DNA of 6,355 nucleotides, taken from assembly GCA_011682565.1 (NCBI GenBank), contig JAACEJ010000223.1, forward strand, positions 1 through 6,355. Reading direction: 5' to 3'. Below the pieces are notes generated by a model that was not told the DNA's origin, made no database searches, and saw only the letters and a program-made list of their open reading frames with translations. Shown piece by piece: positions 6,310 through 6,355 of the stretch (the stretch's first letter is position 1; each line of letters begins with the position of its first letter). Position numbers and translations under genes: made by a program. Source of the stretch: Actinomycetota bacterium. Its GTDB lineage: Bacteria; Zhuqueibacterota; Zhuqueibacteria; Residuimicrobiales; Krinioviventaceae.

Positions 6310-6345
6310 GTCATCGCGAGGAGCGGAGCGACAAAGCGATCTTTA
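6310..6345. repeat. Palindromic interspersed repeat of the GTCATcGCGAGGAGCG type
   Basis: The stretch begins GTCATCGCGAGGAGCGGAGC and continues through GACAAAGCGATCTT. ATCGC (6313-6317) and GCGAT (6336-6340) are inverted repeats enclosing a GGAGCGGAGCG core. From memory, near-identical units (GTCATTGCGAGGAGCGAAGCGACGAAGCAATC and relatives) are scattered between genes in many unrelated bacteria and metagenomic genomes. Only one copy is present here and its right end may lie near the window edge, so repetition in this genome is inferred, not seen. Its place just downstream of thiL suits an intergenic element. Confidence 0.65.
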
Positions 6346-6355
6346 TAAAACAGCA

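Overview
This is a bacterial chromosomal window of mixed base composition, with AT-rich intergenic DNA and moderately GC-rich genes. It carries four convincing protein-coding genes, one clearly broken gene and a few non-coding structures. The combination of an exported tricorn-type protease, a NudK/ADP-ribose-pyrophosphatase-like Nudix enzyme, a stand-alone single-RRM RNA-binding protein and ThiL would suit an environmental bacterium of the FCB superphylum or a neighbour (Ignavibacteria, Calditrichota, KSB1-like lineages). That placement is inference from gene content only. No rRNA, tRNA, CRISPR array, integrase or transposase is visible.

Layout. Positions 1-190 hold nothing recognisable. Positions 191-445 hold what looks like a decayed type II toxin-antitoxin pair. 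A RelE/ParE-like toxin is missing its middle and is out of frame, and just upstream is a short possible tail of the antitoxin, with a ribosome binding site overlapping the junction. A 7-bp hairpin (512-532) separates this debris from a two-gene + strand unit. That unit is a 1086-residue secreted tricorn protease homologue (599-3859), followed after 29 bases by a 195-residue Nudix hydrolase (3889-4476).

Positions 4477-4708 lie between the convergent Nudix and RRM genes. They contain two hairpins, one of them long, and a 38-codon reading frame whose middle resembles the first residues of ThiL. It may be a decayed partial copy. The RRM protein (4709-5011, - strand) uses a TTG start behind a strong Shine-Dalgarno sequence. 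It is divergent from thiL (5309-6253, + strand), and the roughly 300-base AT-rich spacer holds a plausible promoter for the RRM gene. The window ends inside or just after a palindromic interspersed repeat (6310-6345).

How the genes fit together. The protease is predicted to work outside the cytoplasm on peptides, while the Nudix enzyme cleans up or recycles nucleotide-sugar or ADP-ribose-type diphosphates in the cytoplasm. Their co-transcription is likely from spacing, but no shared pathway is evident. ThiL makes thiamine diphosphate and the RRM protein binds RNA; neither is functionally linked to its neighbours here. I see no convincing novel multi-gene system. The observations most worth checking are the broken toxin, the ThiL-like fragment with its overlapping hairpin, the Nudix box with Cys in place of its first Glu, and the terminal repeat.
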